Positions 9,159 to 18,027 of a DNA stretch of 59,634 nt are shown in pieces. The notes under the pieces are model-generated. The model ran no database searches. It was given only the letters and a program-made list of their open reading frames with translations, and was not told the DNA's origin. The stretch is from Deltaproteobacteria bacterium (GTDB lineage: Bacteria; Desulfobacterota; Binatia; Binatales; Binataceae), in contig JAJYYI010000082.1 of the NCBI GenBank assembly GCA_021801125.1, positions 1 through 59,634 of the forward strand. Direction: 5' to 3'. Every line of letters starts with the position of its first letter. The first letter of the stretch is position 1. Both the position numbers and the translations under genes were made by a program.

Positions 9159-9932
9159 ATGGGGATCGCCGAAGGAAAAACTGCCTTGGTCGTGGGTGTG
9201 GCCAATGAGAGAAGCTTGGCCTGGGGAATTGTGCAAAACCTTGTTGCTCAGGGCGCAAAGGTCGCCCTCACCTATCAAGGCGAGCCGCTGGAGCGGCGCG
9301 TTCGCCCGCTCGCCGAGCAGGTTGGAGCGACGGTGGTCGGCGAAATGGACGTGATGAACGAGGAGAGCGTCGGCGCCGCTTTCGCCCGAGTCGACGAACT
9401 CTGGGGTGGGCTCGACATGCTGGTTCATTCCGTGGCCTTTGCCGAGCGCGAAGACCTGCAGGGTAGGTTTCTGAATGTGAGCCGACAGAATTTCAGCCGC
9501 GCCGTCGAGGTCAGCGCATACTCCCTGGTTAGTTTGGCGCGGGCGGCTGAGCCCCTGATGGAGAAGCGCGGCGGCGGTTCGATACTCACCCTTACCTACC
9601 TCGGGGCGGTGCGCGCGGTGCCGAACTACAATGTGATGGGGGTGGCGAAAGCGGCTTTGGAGGCCTGTGTGCGCTATCTGGCCGTTGATCTGGGCGAGAA
9701 GAGCATCCGCGTCAACGCGATTAGCGCCGCGCCGGTGCGGACCTTGTCGGCCGCGGCGATTCGCGGCTTTTACGACATGATGCACGAGGTTGAACGGCGC
9801 TCGCCGCTAAGGCGGGCGCTCAACCGAGAGGAGGTCGGCTCGATGGCTGTCGCGCTGTTAAGCACCTTGGGCAGCGGCGTCACCGGGCAGACGGTTTACG
9901 TTGACCTCGGCTATAGCATCGTTGGCTTGTGA
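9159..9932 (+). CDS. fabI: Enoyl-[acyl-carrier-protein] reductase (NADH)
   Basis: 257 residues. It catalyses the last reduction of each fatty-acid elongation cycle. The N-terminus has the FabI form of the nucleotide site (VVGVANERSLAWGI), and the active-site pattern is TLTYLGAVRAVPNYNVMGVA then K, giving Tyr147, Tyr157 and Lys164, the spacing expected for FabI. A strong ribosome site, CAGGAGGT, lies 11 bases upstream. It is monocistronic by spacing. As the only enoyl-ACP reductase in this window it could also supply acyl groups to the LuxC/LuxE locus, but nothing in the sequence links them. Confidence 0.95.
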   Translation: MGIAEGKTALVVGVANERSLAWGIVQNLVAQGAKVALTYQGEPLERRVRPLAEQVGATVVGEMDVMNEESVGAAFARVDELWGGLDMLVHSVAFAEREDLQGRFLNVSRQNFSRAVEVSAYSLVSLARAAEPLMEKRGGGSILTLTYLGAVRAVPNYNVMGVAKAALEACVRYLAVDLGEKSIRVNAISAAPVRTLSAAAIRGFYDMMHEVERRSPLRRALNREEVGSMAVALLSTLGSGVTGQTVYVDLGYSIVGL

Positions 9933-10109
9933 CTGGCGCGGCGCGAGAATATCTACTGGAATCGGTGGTGTAACGCGCCGGGCTTATGTGACCGAGAAGG
10001 CAAGCTGCGGAGAAACTAGGGAACAGCGCGGGTCGAATACGGGCGTCAGGTGTCAGGTCGAATCCCAACGCCGGCGTGCTGCGCGGCCCGCTCGCCAAAG
10101 GAGGGAACG

Positions 10110-10886
10110 ATGAGCGTAATTACGGTTCCCCAGCTAACTGATAACTACGCCTATCTGGTAGTCGACGATGCGAGCGGAAAGGCGGCCGTTGTTGACTGCG
10201 CGGAACCCGCGGCGGTGCTGGATGCGGTCGGGAAACGCGGTCTTAAGCTTGAAGCGGTGCTTTCCACCCATTGGCACGGTGACCATACCGGCGGCAACTC
10301 GGCTCTCGCCGCCAAGGTTCCCGGAATAAAGATATACGGCGCGCGCGCCGAGGGCGGCCGAATACCCGCCCTGACCGACCCGGTCGATGACGGCGACACG
10401 GTCAAAGTTGGGAACCTTGTCGGACGGGTGCTGGGGATTCCGGCCCATACCAACGGCCACGTGGCCTACTACTTTGCCTCGCTCAAGGCGCTCTTCTGCG
10501 GAGACACGCTGTTTGTTGCGGGCTGCGGACGCGTATTCGAAGGACGAGCGGCCACCATGGTCGCCTCGCTGAACAAACTGGCGTCGTTGCCCGACGACAC
10601 GCAGGTATTCTGCGGTCACGAATACACCGAGAACAATCTGCGCTTCGCGCTCACGGTCGAGCCTGGTAACGACGCGTTGAAAAAGAAGTACGACTGGGCG
10701 CGTGAGCGGCGGCGCGAAAAGCAATCGACGATTCCTTCGACGATCGCTGAGGAGAAGCGGACCAATCCATTTCTGCGTACCGATAGCGCGGAGATCCGCG
10801 CCAACCTCAAGCGCGTCAATCCGGGCCTCAGCGACGACTCGGTCGAGATCTTTGCCAAGCTGCGCGAGATGAAGGACCGCTTCTGA
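10110..10886 (+). CDS. gloB: Hydroxyacylglutathione hydrolase (glyoxalase II)
   Basis: 258 residues from the ATG at 10110, preceded by AAAGGAGGG; an in-frame start at 10050 lacks this. The zinc motif THWHGDHTGGN is at residues 53-63, followed by GHVAYYF, CGDTLFVAGCGRVFEG and FCGHEYTENNLRFA, all signatures of glyoxalase II. It hydrolyses S-D-lactoylglutathione to D-lactate and glutathione in methylglyoxal detoxification; the FAD-dependent 2-hydroxyacid dehydrogenase at 29.4-32.3 kb could oxidise D-lactate (inference). Length and C-terminal domain are normal. It converges with the next, minus-strand gene. Confidence 0.93.
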   Translation: MSVITVPQLTDNYAYLVVDDASGKAAVVDCAEPAAVLDAVGKRGLKLEAVLSTHWHGDHTGGNSALAAKVPGIKIYGARAEGGRIPALTDPVDDGDTVKVGNLVGRVLGIPAHTNGHVAYYFASLKALFCGDTLFVAGCGRVFEGRAATMVASLNKLASLPDDTQVFCGHEYTENNLRFALTVEPGNDALKKKYDWARERRREKQSTIPSTIAEEKRTNPFLRTDSAEIRANLKRVNPGLSDDSVEIFAKLREMKDRF

Positions 10887-10928
10887 GCCTGCGGCCGCCG
10901 CTGCGCGCGACTTCTGGCGCGTGCTCGG

Positions 10929-11351
10929 CTAGAACGGCCTGACCAGCACCAAAAATAGGATTACGAGCAGGATAAGACTGAAGGCTCCGTGAAGCGTGGC
11001 GAACTGCTTGGCGGTCGCGGGGTACGACGGCTCGCTTTCCAGCACGCGCGCGCGCAAGAAAAGGCGCCCATGTAAGAAGATCAGCACCAATACCAGCAGG
11101 AGCTTGGCGTGAAGCCATCCCTCGTGCAAAAGCTTGGGCTCCGCGATGAGCAGCAGTACGCCCAGAACAATCGCGACCGCCGCCCCGGCGTTTGCTCCGG
11201 CGCTAAGCATGCGCCGAGCCAACGCGTAGCTTGAGCGCTTTTCCGCGTCGGATTGCCCGCTTGCGATGCGCAAGGCGGACGTGACCGCCAGTAAGCCGCC
11301 TATCCAAAGGATCACACCGAACAAGTGCAGGACCCGTAGCACTGAAATCAT
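10929..11351 (-). CDS. HemJ-like (CopD-superfamily) four-helix membrane protein
   Basis: 140 residues with four hydrophobic segments. The N-terminal VLHLFGVILWIGGLL (His9), the central GWLHAKLLLVLVLIFLHGRL and the C-terminal LFLVLVRPF match the HemJ pattern, in which a His in the first helix and the Lys of HAK are conserved. HemJ is the oxygen-using or haem-linked protoporphyrinogen IX oxidase of many bacteria without HemG or HemY. Assignment to true HemJ rather than another CopD-like protein is inference because no other haem genes are nearby. It starts 18 bases after the MFS gene ends, so the two probably form an operon. Confidence 0.65.
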   Translation of the reverse strand: MISVLRVLHLFGVILWIGGLLAVTSALRIASGQSDAEKRSSYALARRMLSAGANAGAAVAIVLGVLLLIAEPKLLHEGWLHAKLLLVLVLIFLHGRLFLRARVLESEPSYPATAKQFATLHGAFSLILLVILFLVLVRPF

Positions 11352-11369
11352 GACTTAAGTAGACCTCTT

Positions 11370-12587
11370 CTAATCCGCAGCGTCCGTTACGTCGCGCGCA
11401 ACAATCAGCCCGACCAGCATCACGAGAGCACCGCCCACGTACGGCGCCGCCGGGCCCAGAGACTCATAGGCCACACCGCCAATCAATGGCCCTGCGATCC
11501 GTGCGAGCGACAAGGCCGACTGGTTAACCCCCAGCGCCTCGCCTTTGCTCCCCGGACTGGCAAGCTTCGATAGCAGGCTCGCGATTGAGGGGTTGGCAAA
11601 ACCGTAGCCGGCGGCGGCCAGCCCCAGCAGCGACAGCAGCCAGGCGCTGGATGAAAAACTGGCCAACGGTCCCATGCCGATAGCCAGGGCGATCATACCA
11701 AGCCGGATGAGCCGCGACTCGCCAAGGTTGCGCGCAAGCTTGCCTACCAGGAAACCCTGTGCCAGAGCCTGCGCAATCCCGGCCCAGGCCAGCGCGCCGC
11801 CCACGGCGCGGGGCCCGTAGCCGTAGCGCGCAGCCGCTACCAGCGCAAAGGTCGTCTCAAAGGCCGCGAACACAAGTGTGCATAGAAAGGCTAGAACGAA
11901 CAGGCGCCGCAGGTCAGGATGTGTCAACCCTGACGGAATCACCAATGTGCGCAGGCCTTGACGCCTCGGCTTTGCAGACCTTTCGGAGGAAACAACCGCT
12001 AGTGATTCAGGCAAGCTGTACAGCGCGAAAAGAAAATTGGCCGCTGCAAGACCGCTCGCGAAATAAGCCGGCACACGTAGGCTCGAATGACCCAGCAAAC
12101 CTCCCAATGCCGGCCCCAAAACGAAACCCAGGCCGAAAGCGGCGCCGATTAGCCCCATCGCGTGCGCCCGCTTCTCGGGAGGTGTGACGTCCGACATGTA
12201 GGCCTGCGCCGTTGACACCGTACCCGCACAGGCGCCATGCACAATCCGTGAAATCAGTAGCCAAAGGAACGAACTGGCGTCGCCGTAAAGCAGGTAACCA
12301 ACGGCGGAACCTGCAAGGCCAAGCAACAGAATCGGGCGGCGTCCCACGCGGTCGGAGAGGTTGCCCAGCACCGGAGCAGACAAAAGCTGCGCCCCTGAAT
12401 AAGCAGCCAGAACCAGACCGACTCCAGCGGCGCCGACCCCTAGGCGAGCCGCGAACAGCGGCAGGAACGGGATAACTATGCCGAAGCCGAGGAGATCGAT
12501 GAAAACCGTTACAAACAGAATCAGGCGCGCCGAGCGAGCAGCAGGGCGCGGAGAAGCCTCGGTCCTTAGGGTTTGTGGTGCTCCCAT
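11370..12587 (-). CDS. Major facilitator superfamily exporter, TetA/DHA1-like
   Basis: 405 residues with twelve predicted membrane segments. The cytoplasmic loop 2-3 has the family motif GNLSDRVGRRPILL near residue 77, and segment 5 carries a GAAFGLGFVLGPALGG motif, the antiporter motif of drug:proton exporters. The N-terminus FVTVFIDLLGFGIVIPFLPL is typical of the TetA/DHA1 group. The substrate cannot be predicted. It is the first gene of a likely two-gene minus-strand unit with the HemJ-like protein. Confidence 0.88.
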   Translation of the reverse strand: MGAPQTLRTEASPRPAARSARLILFVTVFIDLLGFGIVIPFLPLFAARLGVGAAGVGLVLAAYSGAQLLSAPVLGNLSDRVGRRPILLLGLAGSAVGYLLYGDASSFLWLLISRIVHGACAGTVSTAQAYMSDVTPPEKRAHAMGLIGAAFGLGFVLGPALGGLLGHSSLRVPAYFASGLAAANFLFALYSLPESLAVVSSERSAKPRRQGLRTLVIPSGLTHPDLRRLFVLAFLCTLVFAAFETTFALVAAARYGYGPRAVGGALAWAGIAQALAQGFLVGKLARNLGESRLIRLGMIALAIGMGPLASFSSSAWLLSLLGLAAAGYGFANPSIASLLSKLASPGSKGEALGVNQSALSLARIAGPLIGGVAYESLGPAAPYVGGALVMLVGLIVARDVTDAAD

Positions 12588-12730
12588 TTCCCGTGTTCCG
12601 TTTCAGCCCAATCCGCGTTGGTGAGAAGAGGTCGGTATCGACCCAATCGCGCCGAACGCAGCCGCTGGAAGGCGTAAAAAGCGAGTTCGTTAGCAGGTAA
12701 TTCTAGCGACCCATAAGCGCGCCAACCAGT

Positions 12731-13057
12731 TTAGCGCGTTGCTGGGTGCCGTTCGAAGCCGAAGCGATAAATTAACTCGTCCTGCCTAACCAGGCCTAGC
12801 TTGCGCCTGATCAGGCTCTGGAGATACTCGTCGTCAAAACGGAGTTGTTCGATCTGCGCAGTTAAAACCGCGTTCTCGCTTTCGATCTGCTGGCACTGGG
12901 CGCGTAGCTGAACCTCCTCTTCGCGCAAAGCGAGGAGGTCTCGCAGCCCACGGCGAGACCAAGTCAGGTGAAAGACCGCCACCCCGAGGGCTAGGAGCAG
13001 ACCAATCAAAAAGAGGCGTTGTCGCAATGACTCCACTAATCGATTCCGGCCCAGCAC
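12731..13057 (-). CDS. FtsB/DivIC-family septum formation initiator
   Basis: 108 residues: a short cytoplasmic start, one transmembrane helix (about 14-33), a coiled coil (about 38-75) and the diagnostic tail IRRKLGLVRQDELIYRF, which corresponds to the ARKELGMV-x-x-GE-x-x-Y/F motif of FtsB/DivIC. In the divisome, FtsB pairs with FtsL and FtsQ to control septal peptidoglycan synthesis. It is alone here; eno, often its neighbour, is not in the window. Confidence 0.85.
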   Translation of the reverse strand: MLGRNRLVESLRQRLFLIGLLLALGVAVFHLTWSRRGLRDLLALREEEVQLRAQCQQIESENAVLTAQIEQLRFDDEYLQSLIRRKLGLVRQDELIYRFGFERHPATR

Positions 13058-13186
13058 TCTAATTCCCTGCGCAATTGCAAATTAAGCACACTTATCCGCG
13101 AACACCATTCTAGCGGCCTTTAAAGCGCTTTGATAAGCGGGTTTCGGCCGCTTTAAAATTTTTTTCTATATTTCGAAAAGTTTCTC

Positions 13187-13215
13187 TTGATTTAGCAATA
13201 ACGTTTTTATATAAA
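13187..13215 (+). promoter_or_regulatory. Sigma-70-like promoter for the Lys-rich micro-gene
   Basis: TTGATT (13187-13192) and TATAAA (13210-13215) are separated by exactly 17 bases, within a conspicuously AT-rich stretch (13150-13216) in an otherwise GC-rich region; the A/T runs just upstream could act as an UP element. Transcription would begin near 13222, leaving a leader of about 84 bases before the ATG at 13306. Confidence 0.6.
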
Positions 13216-13305
13216 TTCGAGGGAAAGCGGCATGGCATCAAAGGCTAGCTTAAGCCGGGATGCCCCCGCGGCGCTAGCGCAAGTGATTTTGGCAAGGAGG
13301 AGCTT

Positions 13306-13371
13306 ATGCCTGCAGCAAAAAAGGCTACCAAAGCCGCGATGAAGAAAAAGACCACGAAGAAAAAGAAGTAA
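13306..13371 (+). CDS. 21-residue lysine-rich basic peptide
   Basis: The frame encodes only 21 residues, composed of 12 Lys, 4 Ala, 3 Thr, one Pro and two Met (counting the start), for example AAKKATKAAMKKK. A very strong ribosome site, AAGGAGGAGC, ends a few bases before the ATG. It has a good promoter (13187-13215) and a perfect terminator (13479-13522), so the whole looks like a dedicated single-gene transcription unit of about 300 bases. The composition resembles the Lys/Ala-rich tails of histone H1-like and other DNA- or RNA-binding proteins; a nucleic-acid-associated role is inference. Genes this short are usually missed by annotation. Confidence 0.6.
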   Translation: MPAAKKATKAAMKKKTTKKKK

Positions 13372-13478
13372 CGTTTTATCTCAGCCTCCGCCGCCCCTGT
13401 AATTCTAGCGGCAACACTCGGTTTTAGTGCGCTAGCGCCGATTCTTAAGTATAGGGACCGTTACTGGTCTCGCAGAAG

Positions 13479-13522
13479 AAAAGGAGCCCTCGCGTAATAG
13501 CGAGGGCTCCTTTTCGGTTTTT
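13479..13522 (+). terminator. Strong rho-independent terminator
   Basis: A perfect 15-base-pair stem (13479-13493 with 13500-13514), core GGAGCCCTCGC, encloses a 6-base loop GTAATA and is followed by TTTT CGG TTTTT. The A-rich left flank makes it work on the minus strand too, so it may also stop transcripts coming from the ZIP gene. Confidence 0.85.
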
Positions 13523-13624
13523 ACGCCTGCGCCACTGGGGCTCTGAAGAGAGGTCGCTGCCGCGTGCCCCATCGCTCGTATCAACCGCTCGCACAACCAT
13601 CACGTGGGAACTCCTCCCAGGGCT

Positions 13625-14377
13625 TTAAAGCGCGCGCTCTAATGCTGCTGCGGCCCAGCTAAGGACGACACCGGCAAGAAATGCCATAAGGGGCAGTGCG
13701 CGGCCGCTGTAGGAGCGCTCCACTTGAATTCGCGGCAGGATGTCCGAGGCGGCGATAGCAAGGAAGGTTCCAGCGGAGAAGGCGACGGCCGCAGCAATGG
13801 AAGACGGGTCCGCATTTCGTAAAAAGTCGATTGTTAAGAAGGCGCCAACGGGTGTCGTTATGGAGTAGGCGACAAGCCACACGGTCGTGGCCGTCCGGCG
13901 CCAATGGTCGAGCAGAAGGAGCGTGACCAGGGCGAACGCCTCGGGTATTTTGTGCGCGATGACCGCCACCAATACCACGGCACCCAGTTTTCCCTGGCCG
14001 AATGAGGCGGCGACCGCCAGGCCGTCGAGCATGCTATGGAACGAAATGCCGATCGCGACCGCGGCGCCGACATGAACGTGGCGTTTCTGGCCATGCTCGG
14101 CAGGATGCTCGGGGTGCGGATGCACGATCAAGAAGTGTTCGAGCACCGCGATTATTGAGAAACCGCCTACCAGCGGTAAGCCCAGGCCCTGCCCCAACAA
14201 TGGGGCGGCGTTCGGGATCATGTGAAAGAAGGCGACGCCGAGCAAGATGCCACCGGCGAAGCTTGCGGGCACGAGTTGGCTGTCGGTGCGCTGTCCGGAA
14301 AAAAGCAGACGCGCACCGCCTCCCGCAACCGAGCATAGGACGATCGCCGCCAGGTATAGGCGCAACTCCCAGTTCAT
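13625..14377 (-). CDS. ZIP-family divalent metal transporter
   Basis: 250 residues, about eight membrane segments. Between segments 3 and 4 is a His-rich loop (HPHPEHPAEHGQKRHVH). Segments 4 and 5 carry the metal-site motifs FHSMLDG and AHKIPEAF, the hallmark of ZIP proteins, which import zinc, iron or manganese. Metal specificity is not visible. It is transcribed away from guaB, and about 200 bases separate the two starts. Confidence 0.88.
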   Translation of the reverse strand: MNWELRLYLAAIVLCSVAGGGARLLFSGQRTDSQLVPASFAGGILLGVAFFHMIPNAAPLLGQGLGLPLVGGFSIIAVLEHFLIVHPHPEHPAEHGQKRHVHVGAAVAIGISFHSMLDGLAVAASFGQGKLGAVVLVAVIAHKIPEAFALVTLLLLDHWRRTATTVWLVAYSITTPVGAFLTIDFLRNADPSSIAAAVAFSAGTFLAIAASDILPRIQVERSYSGRALPLMAFLAGVVLSWAAAALERAL

Positions 14378-14460
14378 CGGCGAAGGGCGCGCTCGCAGGC
14401 GGGAGTTCGAGAGGCATGGCGTTCATGCATCGCGATGATACCTGGTAGCGGAACTGTGGT

Positions 14461-14564
14461 CCGTTGCGCAAGCGGCGGCAAATTGCTAGTCAATAGTATG
14501 CCTCTGTCAACCGAAAGGTGTCGCTTTTTAGCAGATACAGCCCGCACCCGCGTGCGGGCTTTTT
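14461..14564 (+). promoter_or_regulatory. Structured RNA leader upstream of guaB, candidate attenuator
   Basis: Three elements occur in order: a 7-bp hairpin with a GCAA tetraloop (14461-14467 with 14472-14478), a short ACC-GAAA-GGT hairpin (about 14510-14519), and a terminator hairpin at 14539-14564 ending 15 bases before the guaB start. Having a terminator directly in front of the ribosome site suggests either attenuation control of guaB or the 3' end of a small RNA. I cannot match it to a known riboswitch class. Confidence 0.45.
14539..14564 (+). terminator. Terminator hairpin immediately before guaB
   Basis: AGCCCGCAC (14539-14547), loop CCGC, GTGCGGGCT (14552-14560) forms a perfect 9-bp stem followed by TTTT. 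The guaB ribosome site GGGAG begins five bases later. Confidence 0.75.
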
Positions 14565-14579
14565 CATTGGGAGAAGCTT

Positions 14580-16034
14580 ATGCGTCACGCGGAGCTGCGC
14601 GAGGGACTAGCCTTTGACGACGTGCTCCTGCTCCCTCAGGAATCTGATTTACTGCCATCTCAGTGCGACGTTTCGACTTTCCTAACGCGCAAAATTCGCC
14701 TAAACATCCCCTTGGTGGCCAGCCCGATGGATACGGTCAGCGAGTCGCGCGCCGCTATTGTGATGGCGCAAAGCGGAGGGATCGCTTTCATCCATCGCAA
14801 CCTCTCGATCGAAACTCAAGTCGCCGAGGTCGCCGCGGTCAAAAAGTTCGAGAGCGGGATGATCGTTGATCCGGTCACGGTGCATCCCGATCAGAAAATC
14901 GAAGACGCGCTCGAGGTGATGCGCCGTTGCAGGATTTCCGGCCTGCCCGTGGCTGTTGAAGGTCGCTTGGTTGGAATCGTGACTCATCGCGACCTGCGCT
15001 TTGAAGGGCAGCTGGAGCGGCCCGTGCGCGAGGTCATGACGACCAAAGTGATCACGGCGAGCCCAGGAATCTCGCTTGAGCGAGCCAAAGAAATCCTTCA
15101 GCAGCATCGAATCGAAAAGTTGCCGTTGGTTGACGAGCATCATCACCTTTGCGGGCTAATTACGGTCAAGGACATGGAGAAGGCCTCGCGCTACCCGAAA
15201 GCATGCAAGGACGCGTTGGGTCGGTTGCGCGTAGGCGCGGCGATCGGCGTGGGAGCAGAGGCCGAGGCTCGGGTTGAGGCGCTGAAACAAGCCGGTGTTG
15301 ACGTAGTCTGTATCGATTCCGCTCACGGTCATTCGCGCAACGTGATCGAGACACTCAAAGCGACCAAGCGGCGGTTTCCGGATATGGAGGTCGTCGCGGG
15401 AAGTGTGGCGACACCCGATGGCGTGACGGCCTTGATCGAAGCTGGAGCCGACGCGATCCGCGTCGGGATGGGCCCGGGCTCCATATGCACCACGCGGGTG
15501 ATCTCCGGCGTGGGCGTGCCGCAGTTTACGGCGATCCTCGATTGCGTTCCAGCGGCAGCGTCGCGCAAAGTGCCCGTGATTGCCGACGGCGGCATTCGCT
15601 TTTCCGGCGATATCACCAAAGCGCTGGGTGCCGGCGCCGACAGCGCGATGATTGGCTCGCTTTTCGCCGGCACCGAGGAAAGCCCGGGCGAGGTGGTGAT
15701 TTATCAGGGGCGCGCGTACAAGGTTTACCGCGGCATGGGCTCGCTCGGCGCGATGATGGAGCGCGCCCGCGACCGTTACGGGCAACAGGACCTCAGCGAC
15801 GACAAACTGGTCCCCGAAGGAATTGAGGGCCGCGTTCCATATCGCGGCCCACTGGCCTCGAACGTGGAGCAGCTCGTCGGCGGGCTGCAGGCTGGAATGG
15901 GATACGTCGGTGCGTGCAACCTGGCCGAGCTCAGGCGTCGCGCGCGCTTTATCCGGGTTAGCGAGGCAGGCCAGCGGGAAAGCCACGTCCATGATGTCTT
16001 CATCACCAAGGAAACGCCTAATTATCGGCTGTAA
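14580..16034 (+). CDS. guaB: Inosine-5'-monophosphate dehydrogenase
   Basis: 484 residues, standard length. It oxidises IMP to XMP with NAD+, the committed step of GMP synthesis. The N-terminus has [14 protein letters not shown]; two CBS domains span about residues 95-205 ([21 protein letters not shown]); the catalytic loop is GPGSICTTR with the active Cys; [12 protein letters not shown] binds phosphate; and EGRVPYRG is the mobile flap. A terminator hairpin sits just upstream (see the leader entry). It is followed on the same strand by ddl and rdgB, but the 130-base gap leaves cotranscription open. Confidence 0.96.
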   Translation: MRHAELREGLAFDDVLLLPQESDLLPSQCDVSTFLTRKIRLNIPLVASPMDTVSESRAAIVMAQSGGIAFIHRNLSIETQVAEVAAVKKFESGMIVDPVTVHPDQKIEDALEVMRRCRISGLPVAVEGRLVGIVTHRDLRFEGQLERPVREVMTTKVITASPGISLERAKEILQQHRIEKLPLVDEHHHLCGLITVKDMEKASRYPKACKDALGRLRVGAAIGVGAEAEARVEALKQAGVDVVCIDSAHGHSRNVIETLKATKRRFPDMEVVAGSVATPDGVTALIEAGADAIRVGMGPGSICTTRVISGVGVPQFTAILDCVPAAASRKVPVIADGGIRFSGDITKALGAGADSAMIGSLFAGTEESPGEVVIYQGRAYKVYRGMGSLGAMMERARDRYGQQDLSDDKLVPEGIEGRVPYRGPLASNVEQLVGGLQAGMGYVGACNLAELRRRARFIRVSEAGQRESHVHDVFITKETPNYRL

Positions 16035-16163
16035 GCCGCCATGCGCTGCGGCGACGGCAAAGCCTTACCAATGAACGCGGTGTGGACATTAGAACGGCGA
16101 TTCAGGCCAGAGCGCCGAGCGATCTGACCACGGTCCGGACGGCGCAACCACGGCGAGAGTTTC

Positions 16164-17318
16164 ATGGCAAAGCTTAGGGTCGCGGTCTTATTCGGCGGAC
16201 GTTCAGGCGAGCATGAGATCTCGCTGCGCTCGGCGCTGGCGGTGATGTCCGCGATGGACCCGGCGCGCTACGAGATCATTCCTATCAACATCGACCGAAG
16301 CGGGCGTTGGTTCGTGCGGGACGATGCCCTTTCGGCTTTGCCCGACGCCAGCGGGCAGCTGGCGGAACTCGGGCCGGGCGGCCTTCCCGCTGCCTTGTTG
16401 CCGTACCCGCTGGCGCAGGGAGCGCTATGTAGGTCGGGTGCGGGGAACGGCTTTGAGGCGGTCAAGTTCGCGGCCAGTGAGCAGGTTGATGTCGTCTTTC
16501 CGATTTTGCATGGAACCTACGGCGAGGACGGGACTATACAAGGACTGTTCGAGTTGGCCGGGGTCCCCTACGTGGGTTCCGGCGTGTTGGGCTCGGCCGT
16601 GGGGATGAGCAAGAACGTGCAAAAGCGCTTGATGCGGGAGGCGGGAATTCCGGTTACGGAGTTCGTCGTCCTGAGCGTGGCGAACTGGGAGGAAAATCGC
16701 AAGCAAGCGCTTAAGCTGGCAGAGGGATTGGGCTATCCGGTTTACGTCAAGCCTAGTTGTCTGGGTTCATCGATCGGAGTCAACCGGGTCTGTGGGCCGC
16801 GGGAACTCGAGCCGGCGATTTTGGACGCGTTGCAATACGATCGCAAAGTGCTTGTAGAAGCGGCGTGCGAAGGCCGTGAGTTGGAATGCGCGGTTCTGGG
16901 GAACCGGCGGCCCGAGGTCGCCGGCCCCGGCGAAATTGTGGTCGAACATGGACATTCTTTTTATAGCTATGAGTCCAAGTACGTCGATCCCGAGGGCGCA
17001 AGCCTCAGAATTCCCGCCGAGCTGCCGTCCGAGGTGGCCGAGCGGATGCGCGCGATCTCCCGCGCGGCGTTTCTCGCGCTCGACCTGCGCGGGATGGCGC
17101 GCGTGGACTTCTTGGCGCGCAAGGACTTAAGTGAGATTTTCGTTAACGAGGTCAACACCATCCCCGGTTTCACCAACATAAGCATGTACCCCAAGCTGTG
17201 GGAGGCGGACGGGATGCCGATGGCGAAGTTGGTGGACCGTCTGATCGAACTCGCACTCGAAGAGCACGCCGAGCGCCGAGCGTTGAGCTTCACCTACAAG
17301 GCAAAGACGCAAACTTGA
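16164..17318 (+). CDS. ddl: D-alanine--D-alanine ligase
   Basis: 384 residues, in the range of DdlA-type enzymes. It makes the D-Ala-D-Ala dipeptide for peptidoglycan precursors. The N-terminal substrate-binding motif is VLFGGRSGEHEISLRSA; HGTYGEDGTIQGLFE, YVKPSCLGSSIGV and the ATP/metal motif FVNEVNTIPGFT follow in the order expected of the ATP-grasp fold. The Tyr-Val-Gly-Ser-Gly segment (VPYVGSGVLGSAVGM) is also present. It sits between guaB and rdgB; no other wall genes are adjacent. Confidence 0.95.
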   Translation: MAKLRVAVLFGGRSGEHEISLRSALAVMSAMDPARYEIIPINIDRSGRWFVRDDALSALPDASGQLAELGPGGLPAALLPYPLAQGALCRSGAGNGFEAVKFAASEQVDVVFPILHGTYGEDGTIQGLFELAGVPYVGSGVLGSAVGMSKNVQKRLMREAGIPVTEFVVLSVANWEENRKQALKLAEGLGYPVYVKPSCLGSSIGVNRVCGPRELEPAILDALQYDRKVLVEAACEGRELECAVLGNRRPEVAGPGEIVVEHGHSFYSYESKYVDPEGASLRIPAELPSEVAERMRAISRAAFLALDLRGMARVDFLARKDLSEIFVNEVNTIPGFTNISMYPKLWEADGMPMAKLVDRLIELALEEHAERRALSFTYKAKTQT

Positions 17319-17376
17319 AGGTCGAGGGGTGATGCGATAGCGCCATGCTCGGCGGTCGGTGTGCCCCGAATTCCCC

Positions 17377-18027
17377 ATGACAAACACTGCTCCGCGGCTT
17401 TTGATCGCTTCGACGAATCGCGCCAAGCTGGACGAATACCGGCTCCTGCTGGCAGAGCTTCCGCTCACTTTGGTTTCGTTGGCCGATGTCGGTGTTGAGG
17501 CTGCGCCAAGAGAAAGCGGCTCCACCTTCGCCGAGAATGCGCTGGTCAAGGCGCGCTTTTATCGTCGCATGACCGGCCTTGCGACGCTTGCCGATGACGG
17601 CGGACTGGAGGTCGATGCTCTCGGCGGCGAGCCGGGTGTTCGCTCCCATCGCTGGCTTGACGGAAGCGAAGCGGACGACCAGGCGTTGATCGCCGAGGTG
17701 CTGCGCCGGATGGAAGGCGTCCGAGACGAGCGCAGGACCGCGCGGCTTAAGGTTGCGCTCGCTCTCGCCTACAGTGTCGACGGCCGGGAACGAGAGGCGG
17801 TGGTCGAGGCCGCGCTCGAAGGGATTATCGCCCAAAACGCCCATCCCAGCTATAAGTTGGGATTCCCCTATCGCGCGGTGCTGTTTTTGCCCGAACGCGG
17901 ATGCTACTACGCTGAGCTCGACGAGCGCGAGGCTGCGGCGATAAGCCATCGCAAGGCCGCTGTTGAGCGCGCTCGCCCCTACCTGACGGACATCGTCCGC
18001 ACCGAGCGGCCGCCGCAGGCCGATTGA
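17377..18027 (+). CDS. rdgB: Non-canonical purine NTP pyrophosphatase (RdgB/HAM1)
   Basis: 216 residues from the ATG at 17377; a GTG at 17359 is an alternative, and neither has a strong ribosome site. The enzyme removes ITP, dITP and XTP, which suits its position after guaB. Family signatures are LLIASTNRAKLDEYR at the start (usual T/S-x-N-x-x-K), GSTFAENALVKARFY, ADDGGLEVDALGGEPGVRS and ISHRKAA near the end. The usual GF-Y-DP-F stretch appears as KLGFPYRAVLFLPERG, a slightly divergent version. Confidence 0.88.
   Translation: MTNTAPRLLIASTNRAKLDEYRLLLAELPLTLVSLADVGVEAAPRESGSTFAENALVKARFYRRMTGLATLADDGGLEVDALGGEPGVRSHRWLDGSEADDQALIAEVLRRMEGVRDERRTARLKVALALAYSVDGREREAVVEAALEGIIAQNAHPSYKLGFPYRAVLFLPERGCYYAELDEREAAAISHRKAAVERARPYLTDIVRTERPPQAD

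Noticed and set aside
14461-14564. Match of the guaB leader to c-di-GMP, ZTP or preQ1 riboswitches
   Set aside because: The GAAA and GCAA tetraloops were suggestive, but the conserved sequence elements of these classes are not found.
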